Shown here: in pieces, positions 1-10,555 of the stretch
How positions within the stretch are numbered: position 1 is the stretch's first letter
Layout: the number at the start of each line of letters is the position of its first letter
Source: Macrothele yani
Taxonomy: Eukaryota; Arthropoda; Arachnida; Araneae; Macrothelidae
NCBI GenBank assembly: GCA_039090855.1
Contig: CM077011.1
Location: 25,449,001 to 25,513,000, forward strand
Length of the DNA stretch: 64,000 bases
Direction of reading: 5' to 3'
Translations under genes and position numbers: made by a program
Notes under the pieces: model-generated
The model's input: only the letters and a program-made list of their open reading frames with translations
Told to the model about the DNA's origin: nothing
The model's database searches: none

Positions 1-1262
1 GACGCCACCAGTGTAATCGCGAATGCGTTATAAACCGTGACCATCTGCTTGCTTTCTGCCAAAAGTACTGCGCAATTGTTAAAGTAACTCAAACGAAACG
101 GGCGTTCATTAGAGAAGTAAAATATTTTTCATGTTGAATTATTAAGATGGAACAAAGGACTGTTATTAAATTTAACGCAAAACTTAGTAAAAGTGCCTCG
201 GAAACGTACCAAATGATGAAACAAGTTTACGGTGAGTTTTGTTTAAGTAGATCAAATGTTTTCCTGTGGCATAAACCGTTTTTGGACGGAAGAGAGACGC
301 TAGAAGATGATAAGCATACCGGAAGACCAAGTTCATCCTGTACACCTGAGATTATTGAAAAAGTGTGTGATTTCTTGGAAAACAATCGATGTGCGTCACT
401 AAGAATGATGGAAGAGTCTTAAACATCAACAAAGAAACGATTCGATCCATCCTGCATGAAGATTTGGGCAAAACAAAGGTCTGTGCTAAATTTGTTCTAC
501 ACACGTTAACCAATGAATAAAAACCAATGAGAAGTGCACATTGCAGAGACATCATTTCAGCCGCTGAAAATGATCCAAACTTCTTAAAATCGATTGTTAC
601 TGGTGATGAAACATGATGTTTTCTATATGATCCTAAAACAAAGCGACAAAGTGCGGAATGGAAGTAAAAAAAAAACTCACCACAAACCAAAAAAACAAGA
701 AAAGTTCCACCGAAAATCAAAACAATGCTCATTACATTCTTCGATAGTAAGGGTATTATCCACAAAGAATTTGTTCCAAGTGGACAAACAATTACTGGTG
801 AGTTTTATTTAAATGTTTTGAGGCGTTTGATGGGCAGAATTCGTCGCATTCATCCAGAATATGGAGATGAAAACAGTTGGTGTTTGTTGCACGATAATGC
901 ACCCAGTCACACCTCACTTCTTGTTCGTAGATTTTTGGCGAAAAATAACGTCTGTGTGTTGAATCATCCACCGTATTCGCCTGATTTAGCACCCTGCGAC
1001 TTTTCTTTGTTCCCAAAACTTACAATGACGTCAAATGGGTGTTTTTTAATGATATTTCGACCATACAAACAGCTTCGACGCGTGCTTTGGAGGCAATTCC
1101 GCAAAGTGAACTGGAACAGGCATTCGAATCATTATTAAATCGCTGTAACAAGTGTATTGAAGCTGGAGGAACTTATTTTGAATAACAAACCAAAAGAAAT
1201 TATAATTTCTTATTTCTATTTCATTTCACAGACCCAGTCCTAAAGATTCTTTGACGCACTGT
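1..1262 (+). mobile_element. mariner-like element, 5' end cut by window edge
   Basis: The stretch around the transposase remnant at 147-1185 is a mariner element. About 146 bases of leader precede the start codon and about 75 bases follow the stop, close to the usual mariner layout. The left terminal inverted repeat probably lies at or before base 1, and I could not match it to the right end near 1262. The right boundary is therefore approximate. Confidence 0.7.
147..1185 (+). pseudogene. mariner transposase (DD34D), broken
   Basis: This is a cut-and-paste transposase remnant. The first 91 codons (147-422) are a mariner N-terminal helix-turn-helix region, with the family's pattern of an early MEQR start and a GRPS segment. 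A one-base shift near 420 moves the frame. The next part has stops near 520, 617 and 665 and carries the first catalytic motif TGDET just before the second stop. The frame from 725 carries HDNAPSH and PPYSPDLAPCDF. By my count 34 residues separate the last two aspartates, the mariner signature. A second shift near 1020 leads into a normal mariner C-terminus ending GGTYFE at 1185. All three catalytic aspartates survive, but the copy cannot make protein. Confidence 0.88.
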
Positions 1263-1575
1263 GTATGTATACACAAACATATTAAATTCATCTGTACATA
1301 TAAAACATGAAAGCCCTCACTACTCACTGACTCATCACCGTATCTCAGAAACTACTTTACTTAGAACTTTGATATTTGGCAGAAATGTTCCTTTTACCCC
1401 ATAGAGGCGCACTGAGAAAGGAATTTTTCCTACGATAACTTTAAGTGGGTCGAAATGGGTTTTTTAAATAACCCAGCTTTGATAACGCTAGGGCGTTTTG
1501 CAATGATCGAGCCATTGTTGCCCAGCAATTGAAGCTCCGCCCTAAGTTTTGAATGACTTGAGTAGACTTGCTCAG
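1263..1575. other. unassigned A/T-rich spacer
   Basis: No gene is visible. The segment around 1320-1470 (a run of phrases such as 'atctcagaaactactttac') reads like a dispersed repeat, but I see no second copy in this window. Confidence 0.4.
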
Positions 1576-2190
1576 TATATATTTCGTCCTAAATTTATTT
1601 GTTCTGAATTTATTTAACAAAAAACCTTAAAAATCACATAAAAAACGATATATCATAATATGCTTTGCATTTAAACTTCTTTATTATGTTTTGACATATC
1701 GAATGTCAAGGTTTTTTTGAGTCAAAATCAAATTGCCAACATTCGTTTTCACCGAAACAACGGTGACATCATACATATAATTGGTAAGGTGACTGCAATA
1801 AATATAAATATTTTGTTCTAAATTTATTTGTTCTGAATTTATTTGTTCCGAATTTATTTAACAAAAAACATAAAAAATCACACAAAAAGCGCTATATCAA
1901 AATATGCTTTGCATTTAAATATTTATTATCTTTTGACATATCGAATGTCAAAGTTTTTTTTATCTGTTCTAAATTTATTTAACAAAAAAAAGCCTTTTAA
2001 AAATATCACGTAAAAAGCGCTATATCATAATATGCTTTGCATTTAAACATTTATATTATCGTTTGCCATATCGAATGTCAAGCTCTTTTGAGTCAAAATC
2101 AAATTACCAACATTCATTTTCCCCGAAGCAGCGGTGACGTCATACATGTATAAGTGGTAAGGTGACTGCAATAAATATAAATACGTGAAC
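1576..2190. repeat. A/T-rich tandem repeat, about 3 uneven units
   Basis: Three consecutive units share the phrases tttgttctgaatttatttaac, a 'tatatcataatatgctttgc' block and 'catatcgaatgtcaa'. The first and third units (about 1600-1820 and 1970-2190) are near full length at about 220 bases and both end with a 'ggtaaggtgactgcaata' block. The middle unit (about 1820-1970) lacks that end. No coding potential is visible. Confidence 0.75.
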
Positions 2191-2277
2191 AGATTTTCAT
2201 ATTAATTGAAATTTGAAAAAAAAAAAAGTTTCCCCCCTTGAGATATTAGCGATGGCAACATAATTTTGCTCAGGCTT

Positions 2278-2502
2278 TTTTTTTTTTTTTTTTGATTGGA
2301 GGTTTAACGACCACCGTGAGCAACTCAATGGGCTATGAGCAGTCGCCCGTCCCTAATTTAGGGTCACTGGTTCCAGGGAAGGGAGAGAACCAGTGCCGTA
2401 AGACAAACACAACATCCATGCCTGACCGGGATTCGAACTCGGACCCCTTACGGACGAACGATCAGAGGCGAACGCCTTAGACCACTGCGCCACCGGGGCG
2501 GC
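2278..2502 (-). mobile_element. SINE-A (tRNA-headed), full length with target duplication
   Basis: Type copy of the commonest repeat in this window. Read on the minus strand, it starts with a tRNA-like head holding a pol III A box (GGTGGCGCAGTGG) and a B box (GAGTTCGAATCCC). The body contains a 'ttacggcactgg' block and a 'ccctaaattaggg' palindrome, then 'cgttaaacctccaatc', and it ends in poly-A (the T run at 2278-2293). It is flanked by a 10-base duplication, gctcaggctt, at 2268-2277 and 2503-2512. This shows retroposition by another element's machinery. About twenty further copies or fragments occur in the window. Confidence 0.92.
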
Positions 2503-2512
2503 GCTCAGGCTT

Positions 2513-2840
2513 CCAAAAACATCTAACTTGCTAGCTTTTAAATGTACAGTTTCGAACGAAATTGTTTATATGCAAGGTTCTTTTTACATTTATGCTGAAA
2601 GTAACAACGTATTTTGTTCTGTTTTCTATTATTATGTTCTGTTGTCTATTTAATATCTTAACGATGAAAGCGAAGAGTAAAGACGTATTTTGATTTGTTT
2701 CGTGTAGGCCTGAAGTTACAAATTTACAGTTATGAACGAAATTGCTTATGTGTCGTCTGGCAGAATAAGTCAGACAGACATGTGTTTCCCAAAAGAGCGA
2801 AGAAATATGCATTGTATGGCCATTTCAACTGTCTATCATG
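2513..2840. other. unassigned spacer
   Basis: Two loosely similar stretches (around 2545 and 2727) share 'cagttNNgaacgaaattg', which suggests an old duplication. No gene or named element is recognised. Confidence 0.4.
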
Positions 2841-2842
2841 TA

Positions 2843-3928
2843 CAGGGGTTGTCCAAAATAATGGAAACACCTTGAAACAATAGGTGTTACGCACCTAATA
2901 TGGTGTGGGGCACCCTTGGCATTTAAAATTGCTTGAATCCTTGGAATGGACGCATACAAGTCCTGGATAGAGGTACGTGCTATGTTGTACCATTCTTCCT
3001 GCAGAAACTGCTCCAATTCCTTGAGAGATGCGAGAGGATGATTACGGGATCGCACTCTGTTTTCCAACACAGACTACAGGGGCTCAATGATGTTTAAGTC
3101 CGGTGATTGTGCAGGGCAGGGAAGGTGTGCAAATTCATTCTCATGTTCCTCAAACCATGACTTAACAGTTCGACTTCTGTGAATCGGGGCATTATCATCT
3201 TGAAAGCTGCAATCCCCTGACGGAAACACTGTCTGCGCCAGTGAATGCACATGGTCGGCAAATGAGTGACATAGTCACTGCTAGTGATCCGTCCGTGTAA
3301 GGTGATAATGGGACCCGCTGCAAACCCCGAGATCACGGCCCACACCATTACGGAACCGCCGCCGTGCTTCACTGTAGAAAGGAGACAGTCAGGGTTGTAG
3401 ACTTCTGCGGGGGTTTTCCACACGTAAACACGTCGTCCTGTAATGGGGAAAAGTGAGAAACTCGATTCATCGGAAAGCAAGACATGTTTTCATTGATCCG
3501 CAGTCCACGTTTTATGTTCCTGGCTCCACGGAAGTCTCCGTTTCATATTCACCTGTGACACTAGGGGTTCTGGAATCGCAGTTCTGCTGTAAATATTGTG
3601 CTTATGCAATTCCCTTCGTACGGTATGGGTCAACACTGGGTTTTGGAGATGTGCATTAAGCTCAGCAGTCACTTTCGTCGCCGTGGTCTTCCTCCTTGCG
3701 GCCACAATCCTCTTTAATGTCCTCTTGTCTCTCGCAGTGAGTTTGGGTTTCCTTCAACAGTTTTGTCTCGCAGATGATGATGTGCCGTGAACATTGTACG
3801 CTGTTATGATCTTCTACTCGGTACCTCTCGATACCCCTAATACCTGTGCCACTGTGGTTACTGACGCACCAACCAGACGTGCTCCTACAATCTGCCCTCT
3901 TTGGAACTCCAACAGGTCACTCACTCAT
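2843..3928 (-). pseudogene. Tc1-like transposase, broken
   Basis: Transposase of the 2843-4115 element. The start codon is at 3928, beginning MS, followed after a 4-base duplication (actc) by a helix-turn-helix region that matches the sister copy. The frame changes again around 3700, 3490 and 3200. Catalytic motifs are SDESSF, then FQDDNAP, then a final glutamate in SPDLNIIEP. By my count 36 residues lie between the second aspartate and the glutamate. A tryptophan codon right after the glutamate region has become TAG. The C-terminus (LKELEQFLQEEWYNI) is typical of Tc1 proteins. The catalytic residues are all retained, so the copy was killed by indels and nonsense rather than by active-site change. 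Confidence 0.88.
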
Positions 3929-4115
3929 TGTGCTTTCACCTGGAACGAAATTATACAAATACCAATTCACAATGCAATCACACAGACCCTTGAGACTATA
4001 AGCAACACTTATTTACAAAAAAAAATTGTAGCTACATGTTCGTCTTACTCAAAAAGCAGCGCATACCAAAGTCACTGTTTTCAGCGAGGTGTTCCATTAT
4101 TTTGGACAATCCCTG
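2843..4115 (-). mobile_element. Tc1-like element, copy 1 of a DD36E family
   Basis: The terminal inverted repeats are visible. The left end begins cagggGttgtccaaaataa and the right end, read inward, begins cagggAttgtccaaaataa. A TA duplication flanks them (2841-2842 and 4116-4117). Total length is about 1.27 kb. A sister copy lies at 44664-45947. Confidence 0.9.
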
Positions 4116-4349
4116 TATATCATCTCTATGTCAACTGTATTTTGATATCACGTTCGAAGAACGGGTATTCAGCTAGTTGCATTATAATATTAAAATATAT
4201 ATAATAAAATATAATGAATTTATTTATTTAATTAATATGAGATTGTATTGATTAATTTTATTGATTTTTACTAATTAATTTCTTTATTATGTTAATCTAA
4301 TTTATTTATTTAAGTTGTGAATATATGTACAGGAATTTATTCATACCAA

Positions 4350-6044
4350 TTAGTTGCCTACATATGACGTTCGAGTTCGACTTGACTTTTGCTTGTATTC
4401 CACCTGAGGGGCATTTCTGAAGAGCGTCCAACAGTAGTCCGCCAGCATAGAGGTGAACCACTTTCCCTGGTATCGTTGCTCAATCATAACTACATCCTTG
4501 TGGAAACGCTCAACATGCTCATCACTGACATTTCCGCAGTTATCCGGGAAAAAAACCAAATGGGAATCAAGAGAGTGGATCTTTAATGACATTCTGCAGC
4601 CAAATTTATGAAACAGAGCCAGCATGTCATGAAACAGATCCTTGATTTTTTTCCCCTGACATTCCCCAGGAAGTTTGTTGACAATTGAAAAAAATGCATC
4701 CCACACTTGTGTTTCGTCACGCTGAAGGAATTTCTCGAACTTCGGGTCTCTAAAAAGCTGTCTGATCTGAGGACCCACAAAAACTCTCTTTAATTTTGGC
4801 TTCGCTGAGTTGAGGAAATTTTTCATGCAGGTACTTGAACGCTGGTTTATTCTTGCCCATGGCTGTTACCAAGTTTTTAAGAAGACCGAGTTTGATGTGT
4901 AGAGGAGGAAGAATGATTTTCTGCGGGTTTATCAGTTTTGGGTTCTGCACATTCATTTCTCCGGGTTTCAAACACGCCCTCGGATGCCAGTCTCTTTTTA
5001 TGTAGTGCGAATATGTAGCTCGGCTGTCCCACCGACAAAGAAAGCAGCAGTGCTTGATACATCCCTGTTGAAGGCCCATCAACAGGGACACTACCTTCGG
5101 GTCAGCACAGATATGCAAGCCATACGATTTGTAATGAATCCTGTCCAACAGCTGCTTTTTATTGTCGTAGGTCTCCTTCATGTGGAACGCATGTCCAAGA
5201 GGAATTGATGGAAGCTGATTCCCGTTATGCAGCAAAACCACCTTCAGACTCAATTTTGACGAGTCTATAAATAGACGCCATTCCTGTGGATCATGCGCTA
5301 TTCCGAGTTCTTGCAGCAGACTATCAATATTTCAGCAGAAAACAAGGCATTCTTTTTTTTTTTTTTTTTTTTTTTAAAAAGGTTCGAAATGCTGATGACG
5401 AAAACGAAATGAAGTCAGTAGGACATTTCTTTCCAGAAGATTCCATAGTCGGAGTCTTGACGCGAGTAACTTCGCTTTTGTATTAGATAGATCCAAATCG
5501 CGAACAAAGTTCCTCCGATGTGATTCTGTGGCGCATATGTTTCACCATCACATGTATATTCGTCATCCTTGCTTTCATGAACCACTGAAGTTGACGGTTG
5601 AGGATACACATTGTGTTCCTCGTCTGAATTGATGACAAAATCTGTCGGAGGCTCTAGAATGGGAAGTTCTTCGTAATGCGGTACACGTCGCACAGCAGAA
5701 GCTATGTTAGAGTAGTCTATAAGCCCACTTTTGTTTCTTCGTAACGCCTCCACAAACAGATGGCACCATACAAAAATAACAGTCATTTACGTGATTGGTA
5801 GGCTCCCTCTAAATCTTGGGAGCAGCAAAGGGCAACGCCTTTCTTTTGCCATTAAGCCACCGTGAAAGATTCGGTGCACACGTGCAGCATCGTACGTGTG
5901 GAGTCCAGTCTTTATCTTGGTCGCTTACTTTGCAGACTAAATACAGATGATAAGCTTTTTTAGTGCCTTTTTCTGTGCAGCAAATGTAACTTTCCCGCAA
6001 ATATAACAAAAATTATTTGCAGCATTAACACACGTACGTGGCAT
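4350..6044 (-). pseudogene. multi-copy arthropod hypothetical protein, decayed
   Basis: I recognise this from recall as an uncharacterised protein found in many copies in insects and chelicerates. Function is unknown. The start is at 6044, beginning MPRTCVN. The N-terminus has cysteine pairs (CYICGKV, CCTCAPN, NDCYFCM), which suggests zinc binding. The middle holds a QEWRLFIDSSK segment followed by LHNGNQLPSIPLGHA, then CCFLCRWDSR. The C-terminus holds FFPDNCGNVSDEH and SMLADYCWTL and stops at 4350. Damage: frameshifts near 5970 and 4795, a tryptophan-to-stop change near 5810, and a run of T's (about 5350-5373) that expands a Phe-Lys stretch into a lysine homopolymer. No introns are seen across 1.7 kb. 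The repetitive spread of the family suggests a mobile or retroposed origin, but I see no terminal repeats here. Confidence 0.7.
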
Positions 6045-6690
6045 TGTAGCTGCTGATTTTGCAGTGCAAAGATCACTTGTATAGGCTAGTTCTTCCAAGT
6101 AAACAACTGAGCACATTCCCCGACGAAGTGAAAGAAACTGACTCAGGGAGCGCCGTTTCGCCTGTAAAAACGAACGATTACATCATCTGGCGTCATAAAC
6201 AGGAAGTCACCGTCACTCTAGACGAAGTACAGGATGATGCAATAACTTCTCGGTATGGAGTAGAGCAAGGGATGATGAAATATCAGGCTAAAATTCATAA
6301 CCTTGTATTATAATAATAGTAAATAATAAATTATATTAAAAACTTACATTAATAATAAATAAATAAAAGAATATGAATTAATATTTGAATAAATATAATT
6401 AATAAATAATTTTAATAATAATAATTAATGATAATAAATTAATTTATTACTGAATATTATGAATTATGATAAGATTCTTAATCGTATTATTCAGCGCATT
6501 ACGTTACTGGAGAGCACCCCAATATCTCCGAAACGCGAGCCAATAAAACATTTTCATGGCGATATTCGTGTTCAGCACGTGAAATTCATAGAGGATTACA
6601 CACTTTCACTCCGGAAGCAATTCCATTGTAGTGCAGTGTAATTAGCATCTCGGTGTCATACGTTCCAAATGCGTAGATGTATGTAGATTA
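6045..6690. other. A/T-rich spacer
   Basis: Nothing recognised. Bases 6300-6450 are a low-complexity run of A and T with repeated 'taataataa'. A short open frame at 6059-6313 has no recognisable motif. Confidence 0.4.
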
Positions 6691-6699
6691 AAATTAGCG

Positions 6700-7215
6700 T
6701 GGTCATATCTGGCTTGTATCCCTGCTGTACGCGTTGAGGCACCAAATCCCATAATGCGTGACTGGTGTCTTGTGGAATAGTCATTCAGGATGTATTATTT
6801 AAGCCAGGGGTGGGATTCGAATCCACAGCGCATTTTTTCCGAGAAAACGATATTGTAGCATTCGTCACGCCACTCCCTTTATTCGATGCACCATTGCAGC
6901 CTGGCAGTCTGTTGCTGTGGTGTCAATGGTAGATTAAGAAAGGTCCGACCAGCCTGCAGTCTGAACTGAAATAAACAGCGATGTATTGTTACAGATGACA
7001 TGGGAGAATGCGTTACAGTTCGCCACTGCTGCGCCAACGCCGTTGATCATGCAGAACAGTCACTGAAAGACATCCTCGTGAGATGACGGTTGTCCCTCTG
7101 CGATGTCTGTCTACGACGTCCAGAACCATCTCTTCATGTCCTACTCCCTTCTTCGTACCATTCCCTGCACACTATTGCCGCAACAGACACAATGCGCCCC
7201 ATACGATCACAATCT
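6700..7215 (-). pseudogene. Tc1-like transposase fragment (N-terminal and middle)
   Basis: Reading the minus strand from about 7215, the translation shows a Tc1 N-terminal domain pattern: a basic GRRRQ segment, then AQQWRTVTHSPMSSVTIHR, then LPLTPQQQTARLQWC. It continues to IVFSEKMRC where active Tc1 proteins have VFSDESRF, and reaches the RHQSRIMGFGA segment that matches the family's G-V-M-V-W-G-A. Several stops interrupt it. Terminal repeats and the C-terminal half are not visible. It lies head to head with the plus-strand Tc1 remnant that starts at about 7266. Confidence 0.55.
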
Positions 7216-7265
7216 CAAGCATTGTAGTCTCTCATGCCAATAATGCGATCTCTACCGAACTCGCT

Positions 7266-7930
7266 GATATGACTGTACGACCGTCTTACAAGACGACGAG
7301 GCATCCTCACCCGCTGCTGGCTACAGCGGACAAAGGAGCATCGCCACTGGATTTTAACAGACAGAAAATGGGTATCTTGGTCGCACAAATCGGGGTTCCA
7401 ACTAGAAAGCGCTGACGGGAGAGTTCGTGTGCGTCGTGCACCACACAAGCACACAAGACCATGCATCCCTACCCTCAAGTTGGGGGATACTGGCCGGTGG
7501 AGTCGGTGAAATATTCTGAGACGCATTTATATAGGCTACCTTCGTGCCCCCCCCCCTGTACTTATACTGACAACCCTTACTGCATTAGGCTATGTTGATC
7601 TAATCGCCGGCAACCTACATCCATTCATGTTTATCCATTTCCGACAGCAAGGTGTCTTCTTTCAACCAAAGAGTGCCCCATCTAATTGCTTCCGTATGTA
7701 GCAGAACTAATCAGAGGAGCATTCCAGCGAGTTCCCAACTATGGAATGGCACTCCCATTCTCCCGATTAGAACCCAACTGAGTATCTGTGAGATGAAGTG
7801 GAGCTATGCATTCGAGCCTAAAATCCATCACCAACAACTGTCAGTGCATTATGAACTGCTGTCTTGTAATCATGGTCCCCAATACCAAACAAACGTTTCC
7901 AACACCTGACAGAGTCCATTCTACAACGTG
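7266..7930 (+). pseudogene. Tc1-like transposase, heavily decayed, C-terminal two-thirds
   Basis: The plus-strand frame from about 7276 gives RRRGILTRCWLQRTKEHRHW and then TDRKWVSWSHKSGF, where SDESRF is expected, so the first catalytic aspartate is gone. ADGRVRV follows, as in Tc1 proteins. From 7590 a second frame runs GYVDLIAGNLHPFM, QQGVFFQ (the second catalytic site, degraded) and SPD-NPTEYL with the final glutamate kept. The C-terminus reads KRFQHLTESILQRV. Many stops occur. The last 35 bases of this coding region are the first unit of the minisatellite at 7896. Confidence 0.65.
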
Positions 7931-8325
7931 TTTCCAACACATAATAGAGTTCATGCTACGACGTGTGTTCAATACAAAGTAGAGTTCATATTACGATGTG
8001 TTTCCAACACATGGTAGATTTCATACTACAATGTGTTTCCAACACATGGTAGAGTCCGTGCTCACATGGTAGAGTCCGTGCTCCCATGGTAGAGTCCATG
8101 CTCGCATGGTAGAGTCCATGCTATGATGTGTTTCCAACACATGGTAGAGTCCGTGCTCACATGGTAGAGTCCGTGCTCCCATGGTAGAGTCCATGCTCGC
8201 ATGGTAGAGTCCATGCTATGATGTGTTTCCAACACATGGTAGAGTCCGTGCTACGATGTGTTTCCAACACATGGTAGAGTCCGTGCTACCAAGTGTTTCC
8301 AACACATGGTAGTGTTCAAGTTGCG
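7896..8325. repeat. 35-bp minisatellite grown from a Tc1 3' end
   Basis: The block 'tttccaacac' recurs at 7896, 7931, 7966 (mutated), 8001 and 8036, exactly 35 bases apart. It then recurs at 8131 and 8226 (95 apart), and at 8261 and 8296 (35 apart). The 95-base units are one 35-base unit plus three 20-base units of the type atggtagagtccgtgctcac. The first unit lies inside the transposase C-terminal codons, so the array began by duplication of transposon sequence. Confidence 0.9.
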
Positions 8326-9628
8326 ACGTGTTGCTCCTTTTGTAAGGACGAAAGCTGGGCACATTATTAGGCTGGAGTAATACATTTTCCCATCAGCGTA
8401 TATCTGCTTTTCTAAACACGTGATCTGTAATATTCTTCGTGCATGTCCGATTGCTGTAAACGCAACAACAATTATCATTGCCTCCTCCAGCTTCCCTAAC
8501 GCAAATTTTTCTCTAAGAAAAATTTTAATTTTTGTACAAAGATACCTGAACCTCAATATGCCATATATTATCGACACGCTTTCGAATCTTCCAAATGCAA
8601 TATTTCTCCGCTAGAGGGCGTAACGGTATTTGTAATGAGACACTGTATCTGTGCCTTTCAAAAGTCTTATTTTGAATGATCTCTTAACATACGGTTGCTG
8701 TTGCTCGATTTTACGTATATTTTCCAAATTTTAGGGATGTAAAATTTCCCCAACGGACGATAATAATTCAATTTTGTTTGAATAATTTTTTCAATGTATA
8801 AAATTTGAAAAAAGAAATTAAATATCTGTGGTTGCAACAGTCGTTTTTTCTTTTTTTTTTCCCTTAGTTTGTTGTTACCTGATAGATTTCCATGTACTAG
8901 CCAGAATTTTTAAGATGCAAAATTTTTCCACTGATATCTTAAAAATCTGTTTTTATTTTGTTTGAGAATGACTGATTTCGCAGTTTAAACTTTGGAAAAA
9001 AATCGCAGTCAATAAATCTGAATTTTTATCAAATGGTTTGTTCGGTGAATAACGGAAAAAAGCACTTTTTTTCTCTCTTTCCCTTTCTTCTTTTTGTGCA
9101 GTTGTAAAATATTTAATTACCACATGATTATACTTCATTGAAACAAAAATTATTATTATTTTTTTTTGCGTAAGCATGTCTTGTACACTTCATAATTTGA
9201 CCTCTTTGCTGCTTTCTGTGAAAGCGATACAAGACATATTTAATTTAATAGGAGGAAAATTATTATATACTTAACGCTACCTGATCACATAATTACATTT
9301 CGAAGAACTAGAACACTTAGAAGAATTTAAATCAACAGCACACTGTATTCAAATTTAAATAATTTTTGCAGTCAAATCCATAATTCTTATGCTGTGGGTT
9401 TCGTACGTTTATTACAGGCGATACGTGAAAAAACACTGAAAGAGTTATTTTTCATCATCAGAAAGAACTCTTAATAAAATGAAAAAAACATTGCCGGCAG
9501 CATCTAAGGTAAAATTATTGCTTTCTCCCATATATCTAAATTTCTTTAGTTAGCAAGAGTTTTCACCCATCAACATGGCTTAACCCATCAACATGGCTAT
9601 GCCGGTGTTTTATTGCGACTCAGAAAAG
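8326..9628. other. A/T-rich spacer
   Basis: No gene or element recognised, apart from a CTCF-like site at 8608. The region has short homopolymer runs and no open frame with a recognisable motif. Confidence 0.4.
8608..8621 (+). promoter_or_regulatory. CTCF-like motif
   Basis: The sequence ccgctagagggcgt matches the CTCF core consensus CCASYAGRKGGCRS at 12 of 14 positions. The identical 14-mer occurs on the other strand at 41553-41566. Binding is only an inference. Confidence 0.3.
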
Positions 9629-9641
9629 GCTACAAATCATG

Positions 9642-9962
9642 GGCCGCAGGTGGCCTAGTGGGCAACGTTTGTGGCTGCCACTGAAAGAGCCTGAGGTTCG
9701 ATCCCAGGCAGGTACGAACGCTCGATCCACTAAATACCCGCCGTGCGTCGGATGGGCACGTTAAGCCGTCGGACCCCGGGTACTGGCCCCCGGTAATAAA
9801 TAAGGGCGTCTTCCTCCCCCTTTCTACTTCGCTTATGTGTCACTTTCCTATCGTGCGCTCTAGTCCAAATCTCCTAACTTTCTATTTCTAAGGGTTGTTT
9901 AAGACCTGGGGTCAGACACTCCCTTCCTAAAATCCTCTACATTCGATCATGATCTTGATCAT
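9642..9962 (+). mobile_element. SINE-B (tRNA-headed), full length
   Basis: A second SINE family. The head has an A box (ggtggcctagtggg) and a B box (ggttcgatccc). The body includes 'gatgggcacgttaag' and 'gtcagacactcccttcc'. The tail is a short 'gatcatgatcttgatcat' repeat rather than poly-A. A 13-base duplication, gctacaaatcatg, flanks it at 9629-9641 and 9963-9975. Fragments lie near 28380 and 60340. Confidence 0.88.
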
Positions 9963-9975
9963 GCTACAAATCATG

Positions 9976-10400
9976 ATGAAGAAAATAAGGGGACTGTAAA
10001 TTGCCACATTTTTTTTTCGGGGAAAGAAGAAAATTCATCGCAATATTACTTTTATGAAAAATAAAACTCCCAAATGGTGTAATAATTGAAATCACAGTTG
10101 CAATAATCTACGGTGAAATCTATTGGCTTTACTTATAATTTATTATCACGTTTCAGGCATAAAGGAATTGAAAAACACTAAATCAATTTTCTGTCACGCA
10201 TATTTCGTTCCTGAAGTTGATTAAAATGAGAAAATGTAGAAAAGTGATTGTCCGTAATGAAAAACGAGCATCGTGTAGATCTGACAAATGACCAAGACAG
10301 AAGGATTAGACGGAAGCAATGCTCTGAAAGATTCCTGAATGCAGAGAGTCAAAGATTAATTATATTGAAGGAAAGACAGACAAATGCAGAAGCAACTGTG
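9976..10400. other. unassigned spacer
   Basis: Nothing clear. A 61-codon open frame starts in this stretch at 10248 and may be a decayed upstream part of the LINE fragment that follows, but it carries no motif I can name. Confidence 0.35.
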
Positions 10401-10555
10401 GAAGTGACACGAAACGACACAAAAGATCCCTAAAAAGCATGAAAAATGAAAGACTGCTGGGCCAGATAACACACTCGTGGAAGTGTTGTGAGAAGATCAT
10501 ATTGACATCTTGTGGGATATAATAAAAAAGTTATTTGAGAAAGAAGCCATAACTA

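Noticed and set aside
2400..2500. Cellular tRNA genes at the many B-box sites
   Set aside because: The same head is followed each time by the same SINE body and tail, and arms are imperfect. These are SINE heads.
7083..7415. 110-codon plus-strand protein
   Set aside because: It overlaps the minus-strand Tc1 fragment that explains the sequence better. The frame has no motif.
7896..8325. CRISPR-like array
   Set aside because: Units are contiguous tandem copies without unique spacers, and the sequence is clearly eukaryotic repeat DNA.
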